Shown here: piece by piece, positions 7,353-15,481 of the stretch
Layout: each line of letters begins with the position of its first letter
How positions within the stretch are numbered: position 1 is the stretch's first letter
Assembly: GCA_023460795.1 (NCBI GenBank)
Contig: JAEWPC010000058.1
Span: 92,119-156,118 of the forward strand
Direction: 5' to 3'
DNA: 64,000 bases
Source of the DNA: Bacillota bacterium
GTDB taxonomy: Bacteria > Bacillota > Bacilli > Paenibacillales > Paenibacillaceae
Program-made: the position numbers and the translations under genes
The notes under the pieces: generated by a model
What the model saw: the letters and a program-made list of their open reading frames with translations, nothing else
What the model was told of the DNA's origin: nothing
Database searches by the model: none

Positions 7353-8312
7353 CTAGAACACGAAATCCTCGTCGGTCAGCGGCTCAACGTTCAGCGTGCG
7401 GATGTAGCCGTTGCCCTTCTTGGAGAAGAAATCGTGCTGCTTGGTCCTCGTGCTAAGGCCATTGAGGACGATCGGATTAATCTCCTCCTCCGGGAAGGCC
7501 GGATCGAGACCGAGGTTCATGAGCGCCTTATTGGCGTTGTAGCGCATGAACTTCTTCACCTCATCGGCAAGTCCGAGGTCGGCATACAGCTGCTCCGCGT
7601 ATCTCAATTCGTTCTCGTGAAGGAACTGCAACAGCCCCTGGAACGTCTCGTACGCTTCGTCTTGCTCGTCGGCGTCGAGTTCCGCGTACACTTCCTGCGC
7701 CAAGACGCCGACGTACAGGCCGTGAATGCTCTCGTCGCGCAGGATGAGGTCGATGATCTCGCCGCTGCTCGTCATTTTCCCCTGACCGGCTAGATACAGC
7801 GGATAGAAGAACCCGCTATAGAACAAATAGCTTTCGAGCAATACCGAAGCGGCCATCGCCAAGTAGAGGCTTTTCTTCGAGTCGATGGATTTATAGTAAG
7901 CGGAGATCGTCTCCGCCTTCGTCTGCAGGTACGGGTTGTTCTCGACCCAACGGAATACCGCGTCGATCTCTTCGGTCGTGGATACCGTCGTGAAGATGCT
8001 GCTGTACGACTTCGCGTGGATTTGCTCCATCATCGCCATGAAGCCGAGCACCGCTTTGCGTTGCAGGCCGTCGACGTGCTCGAGAATCTGAGGCATGCCG
8101 ACGCCGCCTTGAATCGTATCGAGCAGCGTCAATCCGCCGAGCACTTTCATGTATAGCTCCCGCTGAGCCTCGGTGAGGTTCATCCAAGACATCTTGTCGT
8201 CGGACAGCGGAATTTCGTCGTCCGTCCAGAACTGCATAATGTTCTGGTCCCAGAACGTCTTCGTAAAATCGTCTTCTTGCTTATTCCAGTTCACCGCTTT
8301 GATCGCAGCCAA
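7353..8312 (-). CDS. nrdF: Class Ib ribonucleotide reductase, beta subunit
   Basis: 319-aa small subunit that houses the dimetal cofactor and tyrosyl radical needed to reduce ribonucleoside diphosphates. Metal ligands can be assigned by pattern: Asp65 (LLDTIQGG), Glu96 and His99 (MEQIHAKSY), Glu160 (LLESYLF), Glu194 and His197 (RDESIHG), with the radical Tyr103. Length fits NrdF. It is the last gene of the leftward nrdI-nrdE-nrdF operon, 37 bp after nrdE, so its expression should follow the cobalamin riboswitch upstream of nrdI. Confidence 0.93.
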   Translation of the reverse strand: MAAIKAVNWNKQEDDFTKTFWDQNIMQFWTDDEIPLSDDKMSWMNLTEAQRELYMKVLGGLTLLDTIQGGVGMPQILEHVDGLQRKAVLGFMAMMEQIHAKSYSSIFTTVSTTEEIDAVFRWVENNPYLQTKAETISAYYKSIDSKKSLYLAMAASVLLESYLFYSGFFYPLYLAGQGKMTSSGEIIDLILRDESIHGLYVGVLAQEVYAELDADEQDEAYETFQGLLQFLHENELRYAEQLYADLGLADEVKKFMRYNANKALMNLGLDPAFPEEEINPIVLNGLSTRTKQHDFFSKKGNGYIRTLNVEPLTDEDFVF

Positions 8313-8349
8313 CGTCCTATCCCCTTCCCGTTCGAGCTCGCTCCGTAAG

Positions 8350-10434
8350 TTAGACCGAGCAGCTAATGCAATCTTCGACCGCGAGAATTTTCGTCCGCGT
8401 ATAATAGAGCGATTTGAGACCTTTGCGCGCAGCGTAAATATAGTATCTCGCCAGCTGGCGCGTCGTCACGTCGCTGTTGACGTGCAGAACGGTCGAGATG
8501 CCTTGGTCGACGTGCGATTGGATTTCCGCGATCAAGTCGATTACTTTGAATTGGTCCATGTTGTAAGCCGACTTGTAGAAGAAGAAGTTGTCCTTGCTCA
8601 AGTACGGCATCGGGTAATACGTCGTCGAGTTCGCGTACGTGCGCGTCTCGATCGGTTCGACGATCGGCATAACGCTCGACGTCGCGTTCTGAACGTACGA
8701 GATGCTTTGCGTCGGCGCGATGGCGAGACGGTAAGCGTGGTACAAGCCGTGGGCTTGTACATCCAGCTTAAGAGCCGCCCAGTCGGCAGGTCCCGGAATA
8801 TCGATCCCCTCGAACAACGCTTTTACTTTATCGGTAACCGGCTGGAAGTTCTCGGTCAGATAACGGTCGAAATATTCTCCGCTCGCGTAATCGGACTTCT
8901 CGAAGCCCATGAACGTCTCGCCCTTCTCGCGGGCGATCTGCATGCTGCGTTCGATCGAATGGTAATTCATCGTCATGAAGAACGTGCGCGCGAAATCGAT
9001 CGCCTCGGGACTGTCGTACGCGATCTTGTTCTTCGCGAGGTAGCCGTGCAGGTTCATCGCGCCAAGACCGACGGAATGAAGCTCCTTATTCGCCTTGACG
9101 ACGCCAGGCGCGTTGCTGATGCGGCTCATGTCGCTGACGGCCGTCAGGGCGGTCATGCCTTCGTGCACCGACTCTTTGATCTTGCGCAGCCCCATGACGT
9201 TCGCGATGTTGAGCGACGCCAGGTTGCAGCTGATATCGCGGCGAATCGTGCTCGCTTCGCCCCAATCTCCGATCTCGGACGTCTCCTGCAGCTGGAAAAT
9301 TTCCGTGCATAGGTTGGACATGCGGATCGAGCCAATATTCTTCAAGGCGTGAACCTTATTGGCGTTCGTCTTGTTCATGATGTACGGATAACCGGATTCG
9401 AGCTGCGTCATCGCGATCTTAACGAGCATGTCGCGCGCGCTCATGACGACTTTCTTCTTTACGCGGTCGTCCGCCAGTAGCGTCTCGTACATCTCGTCGA
9501 TGTCCATGTCGTCCAGATGTTTGCCGTATGCTTTATAGACGGTATGCGACGCGAAGACGTGAAGCGGCTTGTTCTCTTCCGCCAGCTTATAGAATAGGTT
9601 CGGCACGATCAGCCCGATCGACAGCGTCTTCAGGCGAGTCTTCTCGTCCGCGTTGATCTTCTTACTGTCGAGAAACTCGATGACGTCCCAGCCGAAAATA
9701 TTATAGTACGCCGCGCCCGAGCCTTTGCGCTGGCCCATCTGGTCCGCGTAGCTGAACGCGTCTTCCATCAGCTTCAGCACCGGCATGATGCCTTTAGCCG
9801 CGCCTTCTACGCCTTTGATCGACTCGCCGCGTCCGCGCAGCTTGGATAGATTGACGGCTACGCCGCCGCCGATCTTGGACAGCTGCATGCACGTTCCTAG
9901 CACATAGTTGATCGAATTGAGAGAGTCGTCCATCTCGAGCAGGAAGCAGGACACCATCTCGCCGCGGCGGCTTTTGCCCGCATTAAGGAACGTAGGCGTC
10001 GCCGGCTGCAGCCTCTGCTCCATCATGGAAGCGGCCAGCGTCGTCGCCGTTGCTTCGTCTCCTCTGCCGAGATACAACGCGACGATCGCTACGCGGTCCG
10101 CATAGCTCTCGAGATATTGCTTGCGATCGTTCGTGCGCATCGCGTAGTCGGTATAGAACTTCGATGCGGCCATATAAGACGCGAATTCGAACTTGTAGCC
10201 GTGCGTCAGCCGATAGACGCTGTCGACGAACGGCTCGCTGTATGATTCGTAAATGTTCTCGTAGTAATCGTTCTCGATCATATAACGGACTTTGTCCGTG
10301 TGGGTCGCGAACTTGACGCTCTTGGCGTCGATTTCTTTCATGAGCTCGCGCACGGCCTCGCGGTCTTTGTCGATTTGGAAAAAACCGTCCGATCCGTGCT
10401 GCATCAATAAGTTATTCAGCTCAATATGCCGCAA
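8350..10434 (-). CDS. nrdE: Class Ib ribonucleotide reductase, alpha subunit
   Basis: 694-aa catalytic subunit. It contains the short class Ib N-terminus without an ATP-cone, LQPATPTFLNAG, the redox cysteine in EMVSCFLLEMD, SNLCTEIFQ with the thiyl-radical cysteine, and the C-terminal redox pair CISCSV that is re-reduced by NrdH-type redoxin. The start is a TTG at 10432-10434: a GGGAGG site lies 9 nt upstream, and the start overlaps the end of nrdI by 14 bp, indicating translational coupling. The first ATG in frame would remove ten residues. It acts with NrdF in the cytoplasm. Confidence 0.93.
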   Translation of the reverse strand: MRHIELNNLLMQHGSDGFFQIDKDREAVRELMKEIDAKSVKFATHTDKVRYMIENDYYENIYESYSEPFVDSVYRLTHGYKFEFASYMAASKFYTDYAMRTNDRKQYLESYADRVAIVALYLGRGDEATATTLAASMMEQRLQPATPTFLNAGKSRRGEMVSCFLLEMDDSLNSINYVLGTCMQLSKIGGGVAVNLSKLRGRGESIKGVEGAAKGIMPVLKLMEDAFSYADQMGQRKGSGAAYYNIFGWDVIEFLDSKKINADEKTRLKTLSIGLIVPNLFYKLAEENKPLHVFASHTVYKAYGKHLDDMDIDEMYETLLADDRVKKKVVMSARDMLVKIAMTQLESGYPYIMNKTNANKVHALKNIGSIRMSNLCTEIFQLQETSEIGDWGEASTIRRDISCNLASLNIANVMGLRKIKESVHEGMTALTAVSDMSRISNAPGVVKANKELHSVGLGAMNLHGYLAKNKIAYDSPEAIDFARTFFMTMNYHSIERSMQIAREKGETFMGFEKSDYASGEYFDRYLTENFQPVTDKVKALFEGIDIPGPADWAALKLDVQAHGLYHAYRLAIAPTQSISYVQNATSSVMPIVEPIETRTYANSTTYYPMPYLSKDNFFFYKSAYNMDQFKVIDLIAEIQSHVDQGISTVLHVNSDVTTRQLARYYIYAARKGLKSLYYTRTKILAVEDCISCSV

Positions 10435-10780
10435 CTAAGCTCGCCTCCCGATGAAAATGTTCAACGTCCCTCTGCGTTCCGGATAGCTCGAACTTCCCGA
10501 GGACGGGAACGGAATATAACGCGGAAATTTTGTCTGCGCTGCGCGCGAAGCCTTCGCCCCAATTACGGTTGCCGCTTGCAAGCACGCCTTGCATGCGCTG
10601 ATGGTTCGACTTAAGGAAAGATAACGTCTTGTCGGGCGCTTGACCGAAGCCGGTCGTATATGTAACGAGAATGAACGGCTGGTCCAGCTCCAGATCCGCC
10701 TCGATTTGGACGGCAGGCAACCCCAGCTTTTTCACGAAACGGCGAACGTTGCCCGTCCTCGAATCATAAGCGATCAACAT
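10421..10780 (-). CDS. nrdI: Flavodoxin-like NrdI
   Basis: 119-aa flavoprotein that supplies oxidant for assembling the manganese-tyrosyl radical cofactor of NrdF. Recognised by the N-terminal MLIAYDSRTGNVRRF flavin-phosphate loop, VTYTTGFGQAP and SGNRNWG, all typical of NrdI. The start is set at ATG 10778-10780 because GGAGGGAGAGCGGT precedes it; the frame upstream to 10900 is untranslated leader. First gene of the nrd operon, downstream of the riboswitch terminator. Confidence 0.92.
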   Translation of the reverse strand: MLIAYDSRTGNVRRFVKKLGLPAVQIEADLELDQPFILVTYTTGFGQAPDKTLSFLKSNHQRMQGVLASGNRNWGEGFARSADKISALYSVPVLGKFELSGTQRDVEHFHREASLVAAY

Positions 10781-10834
10781 ACCGCTCTCTCCCTCCATCT
10801 GACTACAATCGACATGGTCCGCAAGACGATCCGA

Positions 10835-10878
10835 CAAAAAAAGACGCGCCGGAAGCAGAAGAACCCGGCACGTCTTAG
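10835..10878 (-). terminator. Riboswitch expression-platform terminator
   Basis: On the minus strand AAGACGTGCCGG (10876-10865) pairs with CCGGCGCGTCTT (10852-10841), followed by a run of T (10841-10835). It lies between the cobalamin aptamer and nrdI, so B12 binding would be expected to favour this hairpin and switch the operon off. Confidence 0.85.
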
Positions 10879-10944
10879 TAAGCGGCGGCAATCGCCGCAT
10901 CTAGACGGTACGTGCATCTTCCCCATCATCCGTAGGGAGCATGA

Positions 10945-11130
10945 TCATACGAGCAGGCAGGTCTCCTGGCTTGGGTTTCATAGCTGTCGTTCGCCTTCCC
11001 GGCTAAACTCGCGGTTATCCAGTGGCATCGGAACGACGCTCTTCCCTTACAGTGGCGGGACCGCGCCGGCATTGCACCGGCTTCCCTATTAAGCTTTTCC
11101 CTGATTCTCGGAAAATCACCTGTTCGTTCG
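10945..11130 (-). ncRNA. Cobalamin riboswitch
   Basis: Read leftward, the conserved core is plain: an AGGTGATTTTCC-type entry near 11120, GGGAAGCCGGTGCAATGCCG, then CGGTCCCGCCACTGTAAGGG, and the closing CAGGAGACCTGCCTGC at about 10970-10953. These are the hallmark elements of the B12-binding aptamer. With the terminator 10878-10835 it forms a complete off-switch ahead of nrdI-nrdE-nrdF. Boundaries are approximate. The gap 10781-11317 is otherwise leader sequence and the next gene's terminator. Confidence 0.93.
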
Positions 11131-11250
11131 ATATGTAGTTGTTAAGCTAAAATCTACGTCAATATATAGTGAATGTCAAGTCACTTTCTACGAAAATAGG
11201 AACTAGTCTATTCGTCCTAGACAGCGCTTACATGATAGTTTGTAAGGATG

Positions 11251-11291
11251 AAAAAAGCCGAGAACCCAAGGTAATTTGGGCTCTCGGCCTT
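11251..11291 (-). terminator. Intrinsic terminator of the lipoprotein gene
   Basis: GGCCGAGAGCCCAAA and TTGGGTTCTCGGCTT pair on the minus strand across a short loop and are followed by six T, 27 bp past the lipoprotein stop. Confidence 0.85.
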
Positions 11292-11317
11292 TCATTAATC
11301 TCGTTAATAGATGCGGA

Positions 11318-12415
11318 TTAATCCATAATCGATACGATCCGCCAATCGCTCATTTGGTTCTCAAGTTGGAAAGTCAAACGAGCCGGCTTGTTGTCGCTGC
11401 CGATAGCCGTGACGACCGCCGTAGCCGCATCTCCCCGTTCGTCGACGTCGACCGAGTAGCTTCCGTCGATCTCCATCGCCGCGTCGTATACCGCCGCCCC
11501 CCACGGATCATCGGGCAGCCGAACCGAATAAGGGTCCGGCATCGCGCACAGCTCGGTCAATCGCTTCTTCAGCTCTTCGGAGAACCCGTCGTCCATAATG
11601 CGCAGCGACAAATATTGATAGATGACGTCGTTAATGGTGTCCGGGTAGGCCGTCGGCAATTCGATGCTCGTCCCGACTTGCTCGAACGCATCTTGATCCG
11701 GCAACCACTTGAACTCCCGGAGCACATCGTAATAGAACACGTCGTAGCTGAATCTTCCTTGGCTATATCCGTCGAATTTGCCGTTTCCGTCCTTGTCGAT
11801 TAAGTCGTCCTCGCCTGCTCCCGTCGCGGAAGCGCTATAGGCGATTGAAGTCGGTACGCCGCCCTTCATCTCGAACAGCTCAAAGCCATACAAGCTCGCC
11901 CCGTTCGTAACGCCGCTATAGATGTACGTCTGCGGCTTGCCTTCGAGTTGAACGAGTTTCACCGCACTGGTGCCGTATCCGTCGCCGGCGAGATTATCGC
12001 CGATGCGCTTCGCTTCCCCATCGACGTCTCTTAGTACGTACAGGTCATTCACCCAATCGAAATCGTCGCCCTCGGTGCCGAGTCCGAGCACGATTTCCTT
12101 CTGACCGTCCAAGTCGAGATCTTCCTCCGCGCTGAATACGACGACTTGATTAAAGTGGTCGCCCGGGAGCGCATCGATGTAGCGTTGCAGCGAGTCTGAC
12201 GAGTCGGTTGCATTCGGTTCGGCGACGGCCGATGGACTCGTATCGGAGCCGGCGGGTGTCGGCGCAAGCGTCTCTTCTAAGTCTGTCGTTGCTATGGCAG
12301 TTGGTACAGCGGTCGCGGCAGCGGTTTCTAAGGTCGTATTCCCGTTGTTGTCGCTAGAGTCGCAGCCGGAGATTATGACTACGCATAATCCTAGTGCAAG
12401 TACTCGTAGGCGCAT
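11318..12415 (-). CDS. Lipoprotein, unknown function
   Basis: 365-aa protein with a clear lipoprotein signal: hydrophobic LRVLALGLCVVIISGC, Cys at about residue 18, so it is anchored outside the membrane. A low-complexity Ala/Thr/Pro/Ser linker (about 25-70) precedes a folded domain with Asp-rich turns such as DLDLDGQKE and DKDGNGKFDG, which look like calcium-binding or VCBS/FG-GAP-type loops, and a C-terminal part (SYSVDVDERGD… VSIMD) of the kind seen after exported beta-propeller-like domains. No catalytic motif recognised. It is 10 bp downstream of the kinase-fold gene, so it may belong to the same leftward operon. Confidence 0.65.
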   Translation of the reverse strand: MRLRVLALGLCVVIISGCDSSDNNGNTTLETAAATAVPTAIATTDLEETLAPTPAGSDTSPSAVAEPNATDSSDSLQRYIDALPGDHFNQVVVFSAEEDLDLDGQKEIVLGLGTEGDDFDWVNDLYVLRDVDGEAKRIGDNLAGDGYGTSAVKLVQLEGKPQTYIYSGVTNGASLYGFELFEMKGGVPTSIAYSASATGAGEDDLIDKDGNGKFDGYSQGRFSYDVFYYDVLREFKWLPDQDAFEQVGTSIELPTAYPDTINDVIYQYLSLRIMDDGFSEELKKRLTELCAMPDPYSVRLPDDPWGAAVYDAAMEIDGSYSVDVDERGDAATAVVTAIGSDNKPARLTFQLENQMSDWRIVSIMD

Positions 12416-12425
12416 CGAGATCCCC

Positions 12426-13487
12426 TTACTCTATTAGTGTAGTTAAATAATTATAGCACATCCGCTCTATCGGCTTCTCGAGGGCTATATACCGCTGAAG
12501 ACCGCTTTCGGCCGAACGAATCTGCGCGAGCAGCACGGAAGCGTCATCGACGCCGTCCCAATATCGTCCGAGAAAATGCAGGAAGACGTCGAGCTTGCGC
12601 AAGCGGACGAGAATCGGTATCGCCTCCACCTCTTCGCGGCTTAGTCGCAGCTTCTCGCCGAAACCGCTCAGCATCGCTTCGATCTGCGAGAGGTCTTCCG
12701 AGTCGGATGGCTGCTCCGATTCGGATAACAAGCCCGCAACGATTACCGCTAGCTCCATGACGCGTACATCCCAGGTGCAGAACTCGAAATCGAGCACGGC
12801 GGTCATGTTCTGACCGCCTAGCAGATTGCTATGGTTGATATCGCCATGGATAAGCTGATGGGGCAACTCTCGCAATCTAGGAAGGAAGCTTCGAATATCT
12901 CCCAGCGCCTGCCCGATAACCGCGAGACGTCCCGCTTCCGCCGCGAACGCCTCGGGCGGCTCAGAACAGAACGAGGCGACTCTATCGGGCGTACATAACG
13001 GATGCGCCTGATCCAGTTCGTAATACGGAGGATATTGCGGTTTGATGGCGTTATGTACATGCGCGAGAGCGATGCTAAGCTGCGCGGCAGCGGCTCCGAT
13101 CGAGGCGGCAACCCGTGAGTCCTTCCCCGTAGGCCGATCCCCTTCAAGGTAAGGGAACACGCAAGCTAACCGCTCCGTGCCATCTCCCGTGAAGACGTAA
13201 GACGAACCGTCCCGAGCCAAGATCGGGCATGGCACGTTGAACGGCAACGCCATCTCGTTAAGCTCGCGCAGCACCGCATGCTCGAAGGCGACTTTGGACG
13301 CTTCCCGATGCGTCTCGTAAATCCGCAGCACCCATCTGCGTCCTTCCGCTTGCACGTATCGCGTCGTATTGTTCCAACCGGTCTTTCCTTCGGTTATGCT
13401 CCATTCGCCGTCCGGCCAATATTGCTCCAGTACGTCATCGAATGGGGTCGCTGCCATTCTCCTAGCCTGCTGTCGTTGCTCGGTCAT
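12426..13487 (-). CDS. Aminoglycoside phosphotransferase-fold kinase
   Basis: 353-aa protein of the APH/choline-kinase-like superfamily. The catalytic loop HGDINHSN lies at about 214-221 (Asp216, Asn221) and DFEF at 233-236 replaces the DFG-type metal-binding motif; an N-terminal WVLRIY strand would carry the ATP-binding lysine or its substitute. The family phosphorylates small hydroxylated substrates; substrate unknown, and antibiotic resistance is not implied by the fold. Its start overlaps the upstream GNAT gene by 26 bp, and an HD-domain gene precedes that, forming a tight three-gene leftward operon. Confidence 0.8.
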   Translation of the reverse strand: MTEQRQQARRMAATPFDDVLEQYWPDGEWSITEGKTGWNNTTRYVQAEGRRWVLRIYETHREASKVAFEHAVLRELNEMALPFNVPCPILARDGSSYVFTGDGTERLACVFPYLEGDRPTGKDSRVAASIGAAAAQLSIALAHVHNAIKPQYPPYYELDQAHPLCTPDRVASFCSEPPEAFAAEAGRLAVIGQALGDIRSFLPRLRELPHQLIHGDINHSNLLGGQNMTAVLDFEFCTWDVRVMELAVIVAGLLSESEQPSDSEDLSQIEAMLSGFGEKLRLSREEVEAIPILVRLRKLDVFLHFLGRYWDGVDDASVLLAQIRSAESGLQRYIALEKPIERMCYNYLTTLIE

Positions 13488-14028
13488 CGCTTGTCTCCCA
13501 TTCCGAACGCAATAAACCCATCTGAATGACGTCGACGTATCGACCGTTCTTATACAATCGCTGGCGGAGCCGTCCTTCCTCTTGGAACCCGCATTTCCGA
13601 TAGCATCGGATGGCGCGTACGTTATAGTCGTATACTTGAAGCTCTAGCCGATTGAGGTTCAACTCCTTGAAAGCGAACCTGGCGAGCAGCTGGAGCGCCT
13701 CCGTCCCGATGCCGAGTCCTAAATATTCGGGAAAGCCGATGACGATTCCGATCGTTCCGACCCGATTCTTCCAATCGATCGTATCCAGGTTAATCGATCC
13801 GATATATTGCTCGGACCCGTGCTCGCAGATGACGAAGCCGCGGCCGTCCGGCTTGCCCTCCAGCATCGAATCGAGGAAGTCCTCCGTCGATTGCTGCGTA
13901 TGCGGATATAGGAAGATGTCGGACAGGTTACTTACGATCTCCGGGTTGTTGACCCACAGACGAATCCAAGGCAAGTCTTCCTTGCGGAATTCCCGAAGCT
14001 TGATTCTCTCGCCGAACAAGTGCGGCAT
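13462..14028 (-). CDS. GNAT N-acetyltransferase (RimJ/RimL-like)
   Basis: 188-aa member of the RimJ/RimL branch of GNAT acetyltransferases. The start ERIKLREFRKEDLPWI, the acetyl-CoA pyrophosphate loop GLGIGTEAL and NVRAIRCYRKCGF are typical. Acts on an unknown amino group. The gene begins 1 bp after the stop of the HD gene, whose last codons contain its ribosome site (AACGAGGTGAAATAAG), and ends inside the kinase-fold gene, so the three are coupled. Confidence 0.85.
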   Translation of the reverse strand: MPHLFGERIKLREFRKEDLPWIRLWVNNPEIVSNLSDIFLYPHTQQSTEDFLDSMLEGKPDGRGFVICEHGSEQYIGSINLDTIDWKNRVGTIGIVIGFPEYLGLGIGTEALQLLARFAFKELNLNRLELQVYDYNVRAIRCYRKCGFQEEGRLRQRLYKNGRYVDVIQMGLLRSEWETSDDRATTAG

Positions 14029-14029
14029 C

Positions 14030-14653
14030 TTATTTCACCTCGTTCGGATCATCGTACAGGATCCCCTGCTCGACGGATCGCTGCAGAATGTCTTGCGTGA
14101 ACCGCCAAAGAGTATCCGACACCGACTCGACGACGGCAAGCCGCTTCAGCACTTGAGACCGGACGATGCCGTTCTTCAGCCAGCTGTAGCCGCCCGTATA
14201 ATAGTTGTTAATGACCGGATGCAGACGGTCGATCGCGGCGGCGTACTTCGCCTCCATCGTCTCGCCGTCTTCGAACTCGCGCCATAGCTGCATCCATTCG
14301 GCCTTCTGGTCGTCCGGCAGCATGCCGAACAACCGATTCGCGGCGGCCTGCTCCCGCTCCGCCTTATCTTCATAGCCTTGCGTATCGTAGGCGAACGTAT
14401 CGCCGGCATCGATCTCCACGAGATCGTGAAGCAGAAGCATCCGGATGATCCGATTCAAGTCCAGCCCCGGCTCGTTCGCATGTTCGTATAACAGCATCGC
14501 CATGACCGAAGCTTGCCAGCTGTGCTCCGCCGTGTTCTCGAAGCGGCTGCGGTCTAGGATGAACGTTTTCCTAAGAACGTTCTTCAGCTTGTCTATCTCG
14601 GCAATAAAAGCGATCTGCCCGCTTAGTCTGTCGCTCTTCCACTGTTCCGTCAT
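14030..14653 (-). CDS. HD-domain phosphohydrolase (YfbR-like)
   Basis: 207-aa HD-superfamily protein. Metal-binding motif: His44 in AEHSW, His76-Asp77 in LLHDLVEIDAGDTF, and a later Asp in AAIDRLHP (about 149). This pattern fits the HD_3/YfbR-like group, which dephosphorylates deoxynucleoside monophosphates in characterised members; substrate here is inferred. First gene of the operon with the GNAT and kinase-fold genes, which may mean a small salvage or repair function for the set. Confidence 0.8.
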   Translation of the reverse strand: MTEQWKSDRLSGQIAFIAEIDKLKNVLRKTFILDRSRFENTAEHSWQASVMAMLLYEHANEPGLDLNRIIRMLLLHDLVEIDAGDTFAYDTQGYEDKAEREQAAANRLFGMLPDDQKAEWMQLWREFEDGETMEAKYAAAIDRLHPVINNYYTGGYSWLKNGIVRSQVLKRLAVVESVSDTLWRFTQDILQRSVEQGILYDDPNEVK

Positions 14654-14809
14654 CGTTGCGTTCCTCCGTTATTTGCGGATAATAGCTCTATATGACATAT
14701 TGTATCATGGCTCGCAGGCCCGTTCATATTCCGTTCATATCGATGCGTCATTATAATGAATATACTCGGGTGCGACTAGTCGATATCGCGCCGCTAGGAG
14801 ATGAGCCTT

Positions 14810-15481
14810 ATGACCACGATTCTCGTAGTCGATGACGATCCGCACATTCGCGAGCTTGTCGGCGTGTTCCTCAAGCAGGAAGGGTTCGCGGTGATGGAAG
14901 CGACCGATGGCCTTGATGCGCTCGCGAAGCTGGAGAAGTCTTCGGCGGACCTCGTCGTGCTTGATATCATGATGCCGCAGATGGACGGGTTCGAGCTTTG
15001 CCGCGAGCTGCGGGAGCTGTACGATATGCCGCTGCTGATGCTAACCGCCATGGGCGAGACGACCCAGAAGGTCAAAGGCTTCGCGCTCGGAACCGACGAT
15101 TATCTCGTGAAGCCGTTCGAGCCCGTCGAATTGGTCGCTCGCGTGAAAGCGCTGCTGAAGCGATACAAAATTTCGGTGTCGCAGCAAGTGACGGTCGGAC
15201 GCGTCCAGCTCGATCGCTCGACGTTCCAAGTGAAGTTCGGCGATAACCACCTTACGCTGCCGCTAAAAGAGTTCGAGCTTCTATTCAAGCTGGCTAGCTA
15301 TCCGGGCAAAACGTTCTCGCGGGAGCAATTGATCGAACAAATCTGGGGTTACGATTACGAAGGCGACGAACGCACGGTAGACGTTCACATTAAGCGGTTA
15401 AGGGAAAGATTCGAGGAAGAGGAAAGCGGATTTCGGATTACGACGATTCGCGGACTCGGTTACCGACTGGAGGCCCAATAA
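14810..15481 (+). CDS. OmpR/PhoB-family response regulator
   Basis: About 223-aa two-component regulator. The receiver domain has the acidic pocket Asp8-Asp10, the phosphorylation site Asp52 in VLDIMMPQMDG, and VKPFEP with the conserved Lys. The C-terminal winged helix ends IWGYDYEGDERTVDVHIKRL…TIRGLGYRLE. It resembles HssR-type regulators in the DNA-binding half, but haem sensing cannot be claimed. ATG 14810 is preferred over ATG 14801 because the AGGAGATG site is correctly spaced only for the former. The partner kinase gene starts right after its stop. Confidence 0.9.
   Translation: MTTILVVDDDPHIRELVGVFLKQEGFAVMEATDGLDALAKLEKSSADLVVLDIMMPQMDGFELCRELRELYDMPLLMLTAMGETTQKVKGFALGTDDYLVKPFEPVELVARVKALLKRYKISVSQQVTVGRVQLDRSTFQVKFGDNHLTLPLKEFELLFKLASYPGKTFSREQLIEQIWGYDYEGDERTVDVHIKRLRERFEEEESGFRITTIRGLGYRLEAQ

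Noticed and set aside
8173..9312. 379-codon open frame on the + strand inside nrdE
   Set aside because: Antisense shadow of a GC-rich, strongly conserved gene: Arg/Val-rich, no ribosome site, no family pattern.
12426..13487. Aminoglycoside resistance gene
   Set aside because: Only the kinase fold and catalytic loop are shared; the operon with HD and GNAT genes argues for another substrate, and most such proteins are not resistance enzymes.
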